Translations under genes and position numbers: made by a program
NCBI RefSeq assembly: GCF_020882245.1
Contig: NC_083599.1
Location: 78,904,339 to 78,968,338, forward strand
Source of the DNA: Rhopalosiphum padi
Lineage: Eukaryota > Arthropoda > Insecta > Hemiptera > Aphididae
Direction: 5' to 3'
DNA length: 64,000 nucleotides
The notes under the pieces: model-generated
Databases searched by the model: none
What the model was told of the DNA's origin: nothing
Seen by the model: only the letters and a program-made list of their open reading frames with translations
Shown here: piece after piece, positions 11,525 through 25,060 of the stretch
Numbering within the stretch: position 1 is the stretch's first letter
Layout: every line of letters begins with the position of its first letter

Positions 11525-12655
11525 TACGAGATCCGTTTAAAAATATCGTATTAATACCTCACACACAATAGGTAGTTATAGTACTCTGCGAGATCCACAT
11601 TATATAAATTTATTTATTTTTCGACATTCGTTACGAGATCCGTTTAAAAATATCATATTAATACCTCACACACACTAAGTAGTTATAGTACTTTGCGAGA
11701 TCCACATTATATCTATTGATTGGCATTCGTTACGAGATCCGTTTAAAAATATCGTATTAATACCTCACACACAATAAGTAGTTATAGTACTTTGCGAGAT
11801 CCACATTATATCTATTGATTGGCATTCGTTACGAGATCCGTTTAAAAATATCGTATTAATACCTCACACACAATAGGTAGTTATAGTACTCTGCGAGATC
11901 CACATTATATAAATTTATTTATTTTTCGACATTCGTTACGAGATCCGTTTAAAAATATCATATTAATACCTCACACACACTAGATAGTTATAGTACTCTG
12001 CGAGATCCACATTATATAAATTTATTTATTTTTCGACATTCGTTACGAGATCCGTTTAAAAATATCATATTAATACCTCACACACACTAAGTAGTTATAG
12101 TACTTTGCGAGATCCACATTATATCTATTGATTGGCATTCGTTACGAGATCCGTTTAAAAATATCGTATTAATACCTCACACACAATAGGTAGTTATAGT
12201 ACTCTGCGAGATCCACATTATATAAATTTATTTATTTTTCGACATTCGTTACGAGATCCGTTTAAAAATATCATATTAATACCTCACACACACTAGATAG
12301 TTATAGTACTCTGCGAGATTCACATTATATCTATTGATTGGCATTCGTTACGAGATCCGTTTAAAAATATCATATTAATACCTCACACACAATAGGTAGT
12401 TATAGTACTCTGCGAGATCCACATTATATAAATTTATTTATTTTTCGACATTCGTTACGAGATCCGTTTAAAAATATCATATTAATACCTCACACACACT
12501 AGATAGTTATAGTACTCTGCGAGATTCACATTATATCTATTGATTGGCATTCGTTACGAGATCCGTTTAAAAATATCATATTAATACCTCACACACACTA
12601 GGTAGTTATAGTACTCTGCGAGATCCACATTATGTAAATTTATTTATTTTAAGAT
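11525..12655. repeat. Tandem array of 99- and 107-bp units containing GAGATCC
   Basis: Units start (TACGAGATCC) at 11525, 11632, 11731, 11830, 11937, 12044, 12143, 12250, 12349, 12456 and 12555. The ten measured spacings are 107, 99, 99, 107, 107, 99, 107, 99, 107 and 99 bp. The two lengths differ only in the last part of the unit: one has ATAAATTTATTTATTTTTCG, the other TCTATTGATTGGC. Each unit carries two GAGATCC sites (near +3 and +65; a few second sites read GAGATTC) and a CCTCACACACA segment. Units are almost identical, indicating recent expansion or homogenisation. Confidence 0.95.
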
Positions 12656-13482
12656 CATATTAATACCAAAATACCAAATGTAAAATGGCACGTCACGAGA
12701 TCCGTAGCAGTGTACATTTAACGTATTATACCTATACATTTCGTGAGAAGGTTGTGTTAGTTTAAACACAATTACCATATTCAATGATTTCATTTCATTT
12801 TATAAAATAGTTAAGTCAGTGGCATTACTAGATAAAAACTTTAGAGGAAAATAATTTATTCATCAAAATCCAAACTCTGAACCATGCATACACAAATATT
12901 TTAAATATACTTTAATATAGTCTATGTATAACAAATTGTAGGTACCTTTATTGATTAATAATAATAAGTACCAAGGTTTTGCTTACATTTTTCTTTTTTT
13001 TTTTTTGGGTGGTATTTTGAATATAATATATATATGTATCTTGACTAACAAGTTTAATACGTATATAGGCTTGCAAAAATGTGTTGTTAGTGGTGGTGAT
13101 CTGACCCACCTGGTTACAACCTTGATAAGTAATAAAAGTTAATTAGAGTTAATTTATAAAATATTTGGAATATCTGGGGTTGGGGGTAAAATAATACTAT
13201 TGCCCCCCAAAAAAGTTGCATGGAATGCAAGTGCTTTCTTGTCCCACAAAAATTACGTCAGTGACTAAAATTTACGATAGCTGAGTTTTGTCGTTTGTGA
13301 ATTGATTAATTTTTAAAATCATTGTACGACGAACGCCAAATATAAATACAAGCATGGCAAAGTCCGCTGGAGTTTAAATTATCGGCAACTGATTAACCAC
13401 TTTTCGTCTCTACCGTCTATGAAAATTAAAAGCATTATAATATTATTTTTATAGGCAGTTAAATTGCGACGTTGCCGATAAC
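12656..13482. other. Non-coding DNA with a possible degraded hAT-like remnant
   Basis: One further GAGATCC occurs near 12690. A segment from about 12816 (CAGTGGCATTACTAG) to about 13262 (ending TTACGTCAGTG) has weakly matching, hAT-like ends but no matching target duplication, so it is only a possible remnant. No gene was found. Confidence 0.3.
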
Positions 13483-14353
<871 letters not shown>

Positions 14354-16760
14354 TTAAAATGAATACGAAATTGAAAAGTGGTGCGGAAAAACGTCGCCTA
14401 AAAGAACAACAAATGTTACTCAAAGCCGGTTCTAACCCAAAACAAAAAAAGTTATTCTTTTCAAAGGTAATCACAAATGATAATTCAAAGTTTCATCTTC
14501 AAATAAAGATAAAGTTACTTATGGTATAATTTCTTCTGAATCAAAGGTAAAATTAATTATTATAATGTAATAAGTATATTATTGACTATTTCTAATTTTC
14601 ATTAGGAGAAAAAAACCACAGATAGAATTTGTGAACCAGATGCTTTAGGTCAGAACAACATACAAAACATTTGTACTTCAGCTGAACAGTGTAAACCAGA
14701 AACAAGTTATGAAAATGGAGAATCCACTATCCAGGAATCTAGCTCTACTTCTGTTATAGGTAATGTTGCATTTTTTATCATGCCAGATTACAGAAGTTCA
14801 GTAGAAGTAAAATTGGCTTTCTTAAAAAATCATCCAATTCAACCACTCTCATTGGATTTGGATGATAAACTTCCTTTTGATCCGAATAAGGTTTATTTTC
14901 AAACAACAAATAATAATGATAAAATTAATAGAAAATGGCTGTCTTATTGTTCATATTATAAAAAAATATTTTGTACTACTTGTATGACTTTTGGTAGTAC
15001 TCGTGAAAATGTTAGTAATTTAGTAAATGGATTGTTAGTTGATAATCCAAAAAGTATATATGGTACACTTAAGAAGCATGAAATATCTAAAACTCATTGT
15101 GCAGCAGCTTATTCTTTGCTTCAAGCAAATTTAAAAAACGATATTGGTAGTTGTATCAATATTAATGCTATTAAGAATTAATAAAATATTCTTCTTTAAA
15201 ATATTAAAGAAGTTGAATGTAGACGGTTAGTTGTTAAAAGACTTATTGATATTATTACATTTATTGGTAGACAAGGTTTATCATATAGAGGTAAAGATGA
15301 AGCTGCTTATAATTTAGAAGACAGATCTGTCAATCACTGTAACTTTTAAGAATTAGTTTGGTTAATAAAAGATTATGATGTAGTTTTGAATGAGCATATA
15401 CAAAACAGTATACATTTAAGTAATAAGAAAAAAGAGAAAGAATTATGTAATATTAAAAATGGTAATCATCAAAAATGGTCATGGAAGGGGATCATTGGTT
15501 ACTTTTTTATCAAAAACTTTTGTAAACAAACTTATCTTAGTCATTGGTCAAATAATACAAAATAAATTATTAAATGATATAAAACAAGCTAAACTGTTTA
15601 GTATTATGGTAGATTTCTACACAAGATTTTTCTGTTTTAGACCAGCTTGCTATCTGTGTTAGATATGTTTTAAATAATGAAGTTCATGAAAAACTTTTAA
15701 AGTTGATAATAGTTTATGACTCCAGCGGAAAAGGCTTATATGATTTGATTTCAAGTGAATTTCATAAATTAACTTTACATATTTCTAAAATTGTAGGTTG
15801 CTCATTCGATGGAGCAGCCAATATGAAAGGGACATACAATGGTTTACAATCACATTTAAAAAACAAGAATCCATTATGTGTATACACACAATGTGTAGGT
15901 CATGTTTTGAATTTAGTTATGGTCGATTCATCGGAATGTTGTGTAAATGCAGAATTTCTATTCGGTTTAGTACAACAATCATCTACATTTTTATTAGATT
16001 CCTACAAAAGAATGAAAGTTTGGTCTGACTTAACAAAAAAAACTCATACAAGTAATGATAAACTTAGGAGATTAAATTTAATTGGTGCTACACGTTGGTG
16101 GATTAAAGACAAAGCGTTAAGCTCTATTATAAAATTTAATGAAACTGACATAAAAAATTCAAGATTTTTATTATTTTTAAATTTTTTGCTAGAAATAATT
16201 TCAAATCACTCTACATTTGATTCAAAAACAAAATTCACTGCTCGCACTCTATTACAAAATTGGTCTAAGTTTGATGTGATTATGACTGCAGCAATTTATC
16301 TGGACATATTTAGTATTAGCTCACCTATTTCTAAATTTCTTCAAACACCGTCATTAAACTATCTAACTGCTTTTAATATGATTAACAATTTGCATAAATA
16401 AATTAGATCTAGAAGAGATAATGCTGATAGTTAATTCATTAATCTTTATTCTAAAGTTAAACATTTTATTACAGAAATAAATAAAGAGCTAGAATTAAAT
16501 AGTAGTAATTTCACTATAAAAAATGATTTTAACGAGGGAAAATCTGTAGGTAGAGTATCAAAAAAAAAAAAATGTCTGGTGAAAAAGCAACAGATGAACG
16601 GCCAAATATGTCACAAATTGATAGGTTTAAAATTGAAACATTTAATTATATACATGATATTTGTGTAAACAGCTTGGATAAACGGTTTATAAGTAATACA
16701 AAATTACTAAGTGATTGTGTTTGCCTGGATCCTAAAAATTTTAATTCTATAAAAAATGAA
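14354..16760 (+). pseudogene. Decayed hAT transposase (ZMYM1-like), several frame breaks
   Basis: Scattered segments in different frames read as one protein. A basic N-terminus has SGAEKRRLKEQQ (14359-14470). A TTF-type zinc-finger region with WLSYCSYYKKIFCTTC and LKKHEISKTH lies at 14780-15181. Core segments at 15459-16401 have GCSFDGAANMKG, CVGHVLNLV and GATRWWIKDKA, and a C-terminal segment at 16572-16760 has DKRFISNTK. Breaks include the stop after 15181, an internal TAA near 15348 and frame changes near 15610-15700 and 16401. The sequence ends abruptly where BEL/Pao sequence begins. It belongs to the same broad family as the split hAT at 18853-25404 but is clearly a different, older copy. 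Terminal repeats were not found. Confidence 0.75.
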
Positions 16761-17480
16761 GTAAGAACTCAGAAGGAACTGGTATCCATGATGAAAAAGG
16801 CTAGTGACCAGGTTGTAAAGGAAGGAATCGAATGGCATTTCAACCCTCCCTCAGCGCCACACTTTGGAGGGCTTTGGGAAAGTGCAGTAAAGAGCACTAA
16901 ACATCACTTAAAAAGAGTAATGGGAGAACACAAACTCACCAGCGCAGAGCTGCGAACTCTCCTTTGCCAAATAGAAGCGTGCTTAAATTCAAGACCAATT
17001 ACTCCGCTTAGCAGTGACCCATCCGATATTGAAGCTTTAACCCCGTCCCATTTTCTAATTGGAGGCCCAATGTTGATTCCTGATGAACCAGACATCTCGA
17101 GGGAACCAGTAAGTGCCCTTAAGCGTTGGAAGTTGGTTCAGAACCTTATGCAAACCTTTTGGAATCGATGGTCAAAGGAGTACCTTCCACAGGTACAAAC
17201 TCGCGGAAAGTGGACAAGCAAGGGAACCCAACTAAAAAAGGGAGACGTGGTGATCATAAAAGATGAATGCCTACCACCTACAAGATGGAAGTTAGGTTTA
17301 GTGATCGAAACTCATCCAGGAGCTGATGGATTAACACGAGTAGTTACGTTAAGGACAGCAACTGGAGCGCAAATGCGTCGACCCACCGTGAAGTTGTGCC
17401 GCTTACCAGCACATGAAGAACATGATTCGGTTGAAAATCATAATTTTCAACGGGGGGAGGATGTTGGAGCCGAACGCTAA
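16761..17480 (+). pseudogene. BEL/Pao integrase C-terminal fragment fused in frame to hAT sequence
   Basis: From about residue 64 of a 302-residue ORF (16572-17480) the sequence is the distal part of a BEL/Pao polyprotein: FNPPSAPHFGGLWESAVKS (end of the integrase core), then LTPSHFLIGG, WKLVQNLMQTFWNRWSKEYL and a C-terminal domain of the GDVVIIKDE..PPTRWKLG type. Gag, protease, reverse transcriptase, RNase H and the N-terminal integrase are absent. The first 60 or so residues of the ORF are the tail of the decayed hAT transposase, so the ORF is a chimera produced by 5' truncation or recombination, not a real gene. The last codons run into the LTR. Confidence 0.85.
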
Positions 17481-18764
17481 CAGACACCGACCGCACGCAC
17501 ACACACACACAATCACACAATCACATTTATTTTTACTGTTTTATTTCTGTGCTAATTATTATCGTTTGTGAATTATATAATATGCAGATTATCGCCGCCG
17601 CCGCACCGGCTGCGCGATTATTATTATTTACCACGGCCGCCCGGGTCAGCAGTTCGTTTCCATAGTACCTACAAAGAACACGTCTTTTATATTATTACGT
17701 GCGCTAATCGCCGTTAGTATATAATTATATTTCTTGTGAGCGCAAATCGCCACTTGTACTAATTATATTTCTTGTGAGCGCAAATCGCCACTTGTATTCA
17801 TTTTATTATATTGTGAGGCGCGAATCGCCACTTAGTTTCATTTTATTATATTGTGAGGCGCGAATCGCCACTTAGTTTATTATATTGTGTATTTATATTT
17901 TGTATTGTGTGTCGCTAATCGACACATTATTTTATATATTGTGCGGGTGCTAATCACCATCCATCTATAATATTATTTTGTTTTTATTATTATATTTTTC
18001 TGTCGTGTGTGTGTGTGTTATCCTTTTTTGTATAGCTAGGACCAGCTGGCCAGACTGCGCTCCACCAAATTGTGAGTTTTTATTTATATTATTGCTATTT
18101 ATTGATTATTTTTTACAAACAATTAAATTATTATTAAGTTGCTGGGCCAAAAGGACCATATAGTGGCACTGCTTGTTGAGCCAGAGCGGCCGATTATATA
18201 TTATTAATTATTATCTTTATTATATTTTTACCTGTTGGGCCAGTAGGGCCGTAGATTTTATATTTTTACCTGTTGGGCCAGGAGGGCCATATTACTATAT
18301 TCTTTTTATACCCTTAGGTGTTGCTGTGAGTTTTATATTCTTGTATTCGTAATAATTATTAAATTTGTGTATAATACAGCAACTTAATTACCTACTATCT
18401 GTTACCATTTTTGTTGAATTATTTCTTATATCCGTCATTAGTTTTAAGCGTACACACCCACACATATACACATCTACACACACCACTACACACTAGCACT
18501 CTCTGGTTTTGCTCGGCGACCCCGTCCACTTCCTTTGAGTCGCTATACATACATACACACCTTTACACAGGTCGGTCGGTGTGTGAGTAGCACCACGAAG
18601 TATTTTGGTGATCGGGCATCACGGACTATTATCGTTCGTTCCCGGCCCGTACAGTCTGAGTGTGTTATCAGCTCTAAGCGACGTTTATTACTACAAGACA
18701 CTAAGACAGTACAAGTATTAAATTGTGATTAAATTAAATCTTCAGTCTCGGTTTGCTTAAAACA
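17462..18764 (+). repeat. BEL/Pao 3' long terminal repeat (inferred)
   Basis: A purine-rich tract (CGGGGGGAGGA, 17451-17461) lies immediately before TGTTGGAGCC, the expected polypurine tract/LTR junction. The LTR is inferred to end in ACA at 18764. It is GC-richer than its surroundings and contains its own repeats: four or five copies of a 40-48-bp unit with GCGCRAATCGCCACTTR (about 17700-17960) and several copies of a TGTTGGGCCAGNAGGGCC segment (about 18135-18290). No second LTR exists in the window, so the right border is provisional. Confidence 0.6.
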
Positions 18765-20852
18765 GGTAAATAACTTTACTAACTAACTCTATATAATATG
18801 AATTAATTAGTAGAAAAATAATCGTAAGAAATATTTATATTTTAGCCTACTTCAGTGGCGGCTTTGGGGGTGAGGCAAGTGAGGCGCCGCCTCACCTAAA
18901 ATTTTGTAGCAAATAATACGCTAAAAGTATATTTCTTGACAATAACATTTCGCTAATAATTTTTAACATTTTTATGATTTTATTTGAAAAAAATTCTTCT
19001 TTACGAATTTTAATAATATGAATTATCATTTATTTTATTATAGTATAATATTATTTCGTGTTTATTACCAAAAAATAGCAATAAACCGATAAGAAATGCA
19101 CGAAATAATAATTACGTAAGCCAACGCTCATATTTCAGCCGGCGGAAATATTCCGATGACGTCAGAGAGGCGACGTTGAACGTCGCCTCAGAATTGTAAC
19201 TTGTGTACATTAATTACACACACATGCGAATGTACGCGAATGCGCGCGACTGTTAAATAAGCTGAATAGCGCATGCGCAATGATCTTAGTGAGGCGACTT
19301 TTTCATCGCCTCTGATACTAAAAATAGATAGTTAGCCCGCAATCATGTCTGCGGCACGTTCAACAATAACATAATATAGATATTATTGCATAATCATAAA
19401 CCGATAAACCGTTATTATTGTCACAGCGCCTAAGGAAACCAATTTCATTATTAGTTTATTAGTTTATACTTTATATCTCGATCGTGTCGTCAGCAGTCGT
19501 CGCTCGTGTCGTGCTTTTTTGTTTAAATTCGTTTAAATTTTACTTGTATTGTCAACTTGTGCTTTTCATTTAACATTTAACATTATGAATATGAATCCAG
19601 TGACAGACGAAGTTGTTATATTATTAGAGACGCCATTTCGACGTTGGAATCTAATAATAAAAATGATTTAATAAAGGTAGGTAGGCCTATGCCGGCTTTG
19701 TCAGTTTTGACTCCTGACAAAAAATTAAGCAAGGTATTCTGTAGATCATTTAATTTAAATTTTTATAAACAACACTCATGGTTATGTGGAAGTCATTATT
19801 TACAAAAATTGTTTTGTTGGCCGTGTTTGTTATTGGGTAAAATTCAGTCTGTTCGGAATACTATTGGTTATTGTGATTTAAAAAATTTATCTAGGAGTAT
19901 TCAAATACATCAATCATCAAAAGGACATATTCATAACTATTTAGGATTAAAACATTTAGAAAAAAATAGTTTTACTATAGTAGATATTGTTAATGAGCAT
20001 GGTAATTTGTTTAAAAAAAATTATAATGAAAATGTGAGATTGAATCGTTTATTTATGGAGCACTTAATTGATTTGGTTATATTTTTGGGAAAACAAGAGC
20101 TAGCATTTCGTGGTCATGATGAGAGCAGTGATTCATTAAACAAAGGGAATTTTAAAGAGTTGTTTGATATGCATATTGTTAGGTGTTCTCAAGAAATACA
20201 AAATCATTATAAAAGTATAAAAAACACATTTTCAGGTTTGTCCAAGTCCATACAAAATGATTTAATTTCATGTATTTCTGATTTTATAATAAATCAAATT
20301 AAAAATGAAATTAGGCAATGTAAATTGTATTCAATTCAAATTGATGATACTACAGATATCAGTCAAAAAACACAGTGTTCAATTGTAATTAGATATGTTA
20401 CAGATAAATCTGAATTAGTTGAACGTTTTTTGGGTTTTCATAATGTTAGTGAAGATCGCACGGCTCAAGGTTTATTTAATTTGGTTTATTCTGTTTTACA
20501 TGAGTTTGATGTGGAAAATAAATTAGTTGGCCAATGTTATGATGGAGCATGTGTAATGTCAGGTCATTTAACAGGTTTACAGGCTAGAGTTAAAGAACTT
20601 GCTCCTAATGCTTTATTTACACACTTTTTAGCTCATAGATTAAATTTAGGCCCTCCGCACACGAGGCGATTGTAACGCGACACGATTCTTGCGCGATTTA
20701 TGCGATATATACGATACAAGCAATTTGTGCGATTACGGGGGCGCACACGATGCGATTGTTGTGAGATTATTATTATCGTTGTTTACGTATTTATTCGCTT
20801 GTAATCAGTCGATTATTGACGTTTATGCAGTTCTTTGGTTACATTTTTTAAA

Positions 20853-23112
20853 ATGTCGAGTTCATCTAGTGACGAAGAAGCAATTGTTACGTACTATTTG
20901 TACAAAAAGTTGGTTGGTAGAAAAAAGCAAGAAAAGAATCATAGAAGGAAATTTTGGATTCATCCTTATATTCAAAAAAATAACCACTGTCGACTTTTCG
21001 TTGCGACTAGAGAACTTCAGGAAACCGACGTTAAATTTATAGCATTTTACAGAATGTCAAAGGAATCCTACAAAGAAATTGTAGATATTATATCTCCTGC
21101 CATTTATCAGAAGAATACTAACATGAGAGAATGTGTGAGTGCAGAAGAACGAATATTAATCACATTAAGGTACGTCAATGATGTTTATAATAATAGTTTT
21201 AATAATATTTTTTAATATTTATAATATAATAAACCTTATAATATTAATAACCAAAAACATATCCTTATTTAACATTAGACTTTATAATTTTAATCATAAT
21301 AAAAAACATTAACTTCTTATTTAACATAAGACTTTATAATTTTAATCATAATAAAAAACATTAACTTCTTATTTAACATTAGGCTTTATAATTTTAATCA
21401 TAATAAAAAAAAACATTATTGACTACAAGTTTGTGTAATTTGAAATTACCGTACTTTCGTCCGAAAACGAAGATAAATAAGTAGCAACTGAAGAATGACT
21501 ATTCATTAGGGGAGGACTAAGTATTTCGTCAATGAGTTCAATAGATTTGCGCTTATAGGTTCTCAGTTGTGAATCTGACATTGTTAAGAGATCTGGTATA
21601 AGACTATTTAGAAACTGTTTCACTGAATCTGTCTTGACATCAGAAGCAGTAGCGGCTATTTTAGCTTTCTTGGTTTCAAAATATTCGGTAAAGGCTTTGT
21701 CAACATCAGTGGAAATATTTTTATTTCTTTTTACTCTTTTTCCTGGAGTAGATTTGGATTTTGAAAATGTCGATTCTGGAGTAGTAACGCGTTCAGTTTC
21801 AGATTGTGTCGTAATTAGTGGTATGCTATTTGAAGTAGAAGGGTGAGGGGATAGTGGTTGAAGCATATCTGGTGATGAGACTGACACGATGTCCGTCTGG
21901 TTTGATTCAGTATACTCCGATATTTCCGAGTTTTCCCACACATCGGCGGTCTCAAAATCTTTATCGGGAATAGGTGGTAAATTTCCACTAGGCATAGCAC
22001 ATGTTTTGACAAAAGGTAACGTGAATTGCATTGCCTCATTCAAATAATACGGCTTTTTGGCTTTTGATCCACTTGTCGAGTTTTTAATTCTTCTTACAAA
22101 CGTAGTCCTTAAATTCCTCCATTTTTCTTTGCAATCGTTCACTAAAAAACATACATATAATGCATTTTCATATTTATTTTACAGATATTTGGCTACAGGG
22201 AGTACATTTGTGTCGCTAGGCTTGTACTTTTGCCGAGGAGAATCAACAGTTGGTCAGATCGTGGCAGAGACGACACAGATAATATGGGATGTGATGAATG
22301 GATATTGGATGTCGAAACCGAATAAGGATCAATGGAAAAATATTGCAGAACGTTATGAATCTTTGTGGAATCTACCGAATTGTATAGGCAGTATAGATGG
22401 TAAACATATTCGAATAGAGAAATTGCCGAATACAGGTTCAAGTAATTTCAACTATAAAGCCTACAATTCGATAGTATTATTGGGATGTTGTGATGCTGAT
22501 GGCCTTTTTACGATGGTAGAAACCGGATATGCAGGTAGGAACAGTGACGGTGGAATATTTCGAGCTTCAGCAATGAAATATCATATAACTCACTCACAAC
22601 TTGATATTCCGTTACCTTCAAAGTTACCTCACGATACCAATAACTGTAACTTTCCCTATTATTTTGTGGCAGACGAAGCGTTTCCATTATCGAAATATCT
22701 AATGAGACCCTACCCCAGACGGACTCTTAATAACATTAAAAGAGTATTTAATTACCGATTAAGCCGTGGTAGGAAAACGATTGAGTGCACATTTGGTATG
22801 ATGACGGAAAAATTTCAAGTGCTGAGTACTGCTATTCGTTGTCGTGATGTTGATAAAATCAATAATATCGTAAAAGCATGTTGTATACTCCACAATTTTA
22901 TCCGTAAAAGGGAAGGTATTCGGTATGCAATGCGAAACTTTGAAGAAAGTGTTGATCTGCGTAACACCAACAACTTCACTACAGAATATTCGACTTCAAA
23001 TGAGAAAACAGTAAACGATCAATCGTCATGTTATGATTTGAGAGATTATTTATCACGATACTTTACTACTCCACAAGCATCTCTTCCATGGCAATGGAAT
23101 AATTGTATATAA
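20853..23112 (+). CDS. Harbinger-1 DDE transposase, two exons, intact
   Basis: Exon 1 is 20853-21169 (donor AAG|GTACGT) and exon 2 is 22185-23112 (acceptor TTTACAG); the phases join to give 414 residues. Exon 1 encodes the N-terminal region with FYRMSKESY. Exon 2 encodes a helical segment and a DDE_Tnp_4 domain: IGSIDGKHIRIEK, FVADEAFPLSKYLMRPYP and KTIECTFGMM carry the expected acidic residues. The intron contains the second exon of the antisense MADF/BESS gene. The product should bind the element ends with its partner and move the DNA into a three-base TWA target. ATG 20853 was chosen over the in-frame 20835 because it opens the acidic/serine-rich start usual in this family. Confidence 0.92.
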
Positions 23113-23660
23113 ATTAGTAACATTTATAATAATAATGATAAACTAAATAATAAACTATTCTTCTTACTGGTATTCTCTCCATATTGCTTTTATTATATAC
23201 TAATATTATCATTATTTAAGTAGTATATATTATTATTCTGTTTTATTTAAGAAGCGTGTTGCGTGTACAATATAAAGAGGACTGGAAAGTCCCATTGGTT
23301 GGCAAATAAACAAAGTAAAAATAAATAATCAACAATTATTTTGGTTTAATACGACTGGAAATTAAAATTGATAGTAAAAGTATACTATTTTATAATATTA
23401 TATATTTGGAACGTGTTTAGTGTGTTTTGTGGAATATAATTATATATGTAAATATTTAGTTTGCAAATAAAAACAATTATTAATATATTAAAATAAAATT
23501 AGCATCAATTTGTACACTTACCAGATAAATTAACTTCAATTGACACATCATGCCAAGCTTTGTCTTGACAATCTCGTCTTGAATACTCCGACATAGAGAA
23601 ATCATAAAGTTCAGGATGTTTTTCAATTTCACCAACAAATTTAATATTGAATGCCTCCAT
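21423..23660 (-). CDS. Harbinger-1 MADF/BESS DNA-binding partner protein, two exons
   Basis: Exon 1 is 23660-23522 and exon 2 is 22141-21423; donor and acceptor phases agree, giving 285 residues. The two exons together form a MADF domain (FVGEIEKHPELYDFSMSEY, AWHDV, then CKEKWRNLRTTFVRRI). The C-terminal part has a BESS-like segment (VKQFLNSLIPDLLTMSD). The middle is Ser/Thr-rich with a basic patch (GKRVKRNKN). Known Harbinger systems need a second, Myb- or MADF-like protein that helps the transposase reach the nucleus and the element ends, and this gene fits that role. Exon 2 lies inside the transposase intron and exon 1 beyond the transposase stop, so the genes are interlocked and antisense. 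Confidence 0.9.
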
Positions 23661-25060
23661 AGTTAAAATAATAATATAATACAACGAAAAAAATGTAATT
23701 ACTCGCAATTCGAGCGACGCGACTGCCAAGCGATCAGCACTGCCGGTCGCACGTGTCGTCCGTCGCACGCGTCACAGTCGCGTCGAAGTCGCATCGTTAT
23801 CAAATTGCGTCGTTAGAGGATCCCCATTCACTTTGAAAGGAAATCGCTCGTATCGCATATATCGCATACATCGTGTCGCGTTACAATCGCCTCGTGTGCG
23901 GAGGGCCTTAGTATTGCAACATGGTTGTAGTATAAATGCTAAATGTCGTATATTTTTTGCTAATATAACTGGTATGGCTGCTTATTTTCACAATTCCACC
24001 TCACGTACTAATGTTGTAGATAATATTGTAGGTAAACGAATTCCTCAATTCGTTCAAACTAGATGGTCTTCACGTTCAAAAATTTTACATACAGTAGTTA
24101 ATGAGTGGTCAGGGTTTATAAATGTTTTTGATTCTATAAGCAATGATCCAAAATCTTCATCTGAATCTATTTGTGGTGCTATAGGTCATTTAAAAAATTT
24201 AAAAACTTTTGAATTTGCTTTTTTAGCACTCATATTTAGTAATATATTTATATATACTGACAATTTATTTAACGTTCTTCAAAATAAGTCATTTGATATA
24301 GAATTTTGCTTAAGAAAAATAAATATAACATGTGAGCTTATAAATAAAAAAAGAAATGAGTTTGAATTTTTAAAATTATTTAATCAAGCTATTACTCTTA
24401 CAAAACCTCCAAAAGCTACAAGAAATGAATCTAACAATCAATCAAATTTTAAAATATTATTTTATGAAATAATTGATAATATTCTAATGCAATTAAATAC
24501 TAGATTTCAAGACACAAATAAATTACTTTTTTTACAGTTAGCTGATGTAACTAAATTTAAAGAATATTCTTGTAAATTTCCAGAAAATGCTTTAAATAAT
24601 TTGAAATTAACTTATTCTAATATATTTTGTGATATAATTAAATTAAAAGTTGAATTGGAGGTTTTGTATAGTAATGTAAAATATCAAAATTTATTACATA
24701 TTTATGACATGGTTAAAATTATTGAACAAGATACATTGAAAGACATTTTACCTGAAGTTTATAAGTTATTTATTCTTATTTTGACTATACCATCAACTAG
24801 TGTATCAAATGAAAGAAGTTTCTCTTGCCTCAAAAGAATTAAAACCTATTCTCGAAATAGTATTTCACAAATTCGTTTAAGTTCCCTCGTTATACTATCA
24901 ATTGAAAAGTCCTTGATCTATCAACTTAAAGAGACAGAATCATTTTATGATAATATTATAAACATATATGCTAATCAAAAAGATAGGAGTATAAATTTAA
25001 CATACAAAACATAATAGTTTAATATAGTTTTATTTAATTCATAGTTTCAGAACTTTGCAT

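Larger units (their letters stand above)
20649..23907 (+). mobile_element. Complete PIF/Harbinger element (Harbinger-1) inside the hAT
   Basis: Inverted ends start GGCCCTCCGCACACGAGGCG and carry repeated GCGAT-type motifs over about 60-100 bp. The target duplication TTA lies at 20646-20648 and 23908-23910, typical of Harbinger. Two oppositely oriented two-exon genes, a DDE transposase and a MADF/BESS protein, are both free of stops and frameshifts. The terminal regions are much richer in CpG than the inside. Confidence 0.95.
19644..25014 (+). pseudogene. hAT transposase (ZMYM1-like) split by a Harbinger insertion
   Basis: The left part (19644-20648) encodes a TTF-type zinc-finger region (LCGSHYLQKLFCWPCLLLG), the first catalytic segment (QIDDTTDIS) and the second (GQCYDGACVMSG), and stops inside the conserved AHRLNL motif. 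The right part resumes at 23911 with VLQHG and continues through TRWSSRSK to the C-terminal dimerisation segment with SVSNERSFSCLKRIKT, ending at 25014. Both parts share one frame when the insert and one TTA are ignored, for about 702 residues without a stop. An upstream ATG (19585) leads into LLETPFRRWN in another frame, so a one-base shift near 19640 may also have shortened the N-terminus. Split as it is, the gene cannot make the full protein. Confidence 0.9.

Noticed and set aside
11525..12655. CRISPR-like array
   Set aside because: Units are 99-107 bp tandem copies with no unique spacers, in insect DNA; it is a satellite-type array.
12816..13270. Possible hAT-like element with CAGTGGCATTACTAG and TTACGTCAGTG ends
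   Set aside because: The ends match only weakly and the flanking 8-bp sequences differ, so I did not call an element.
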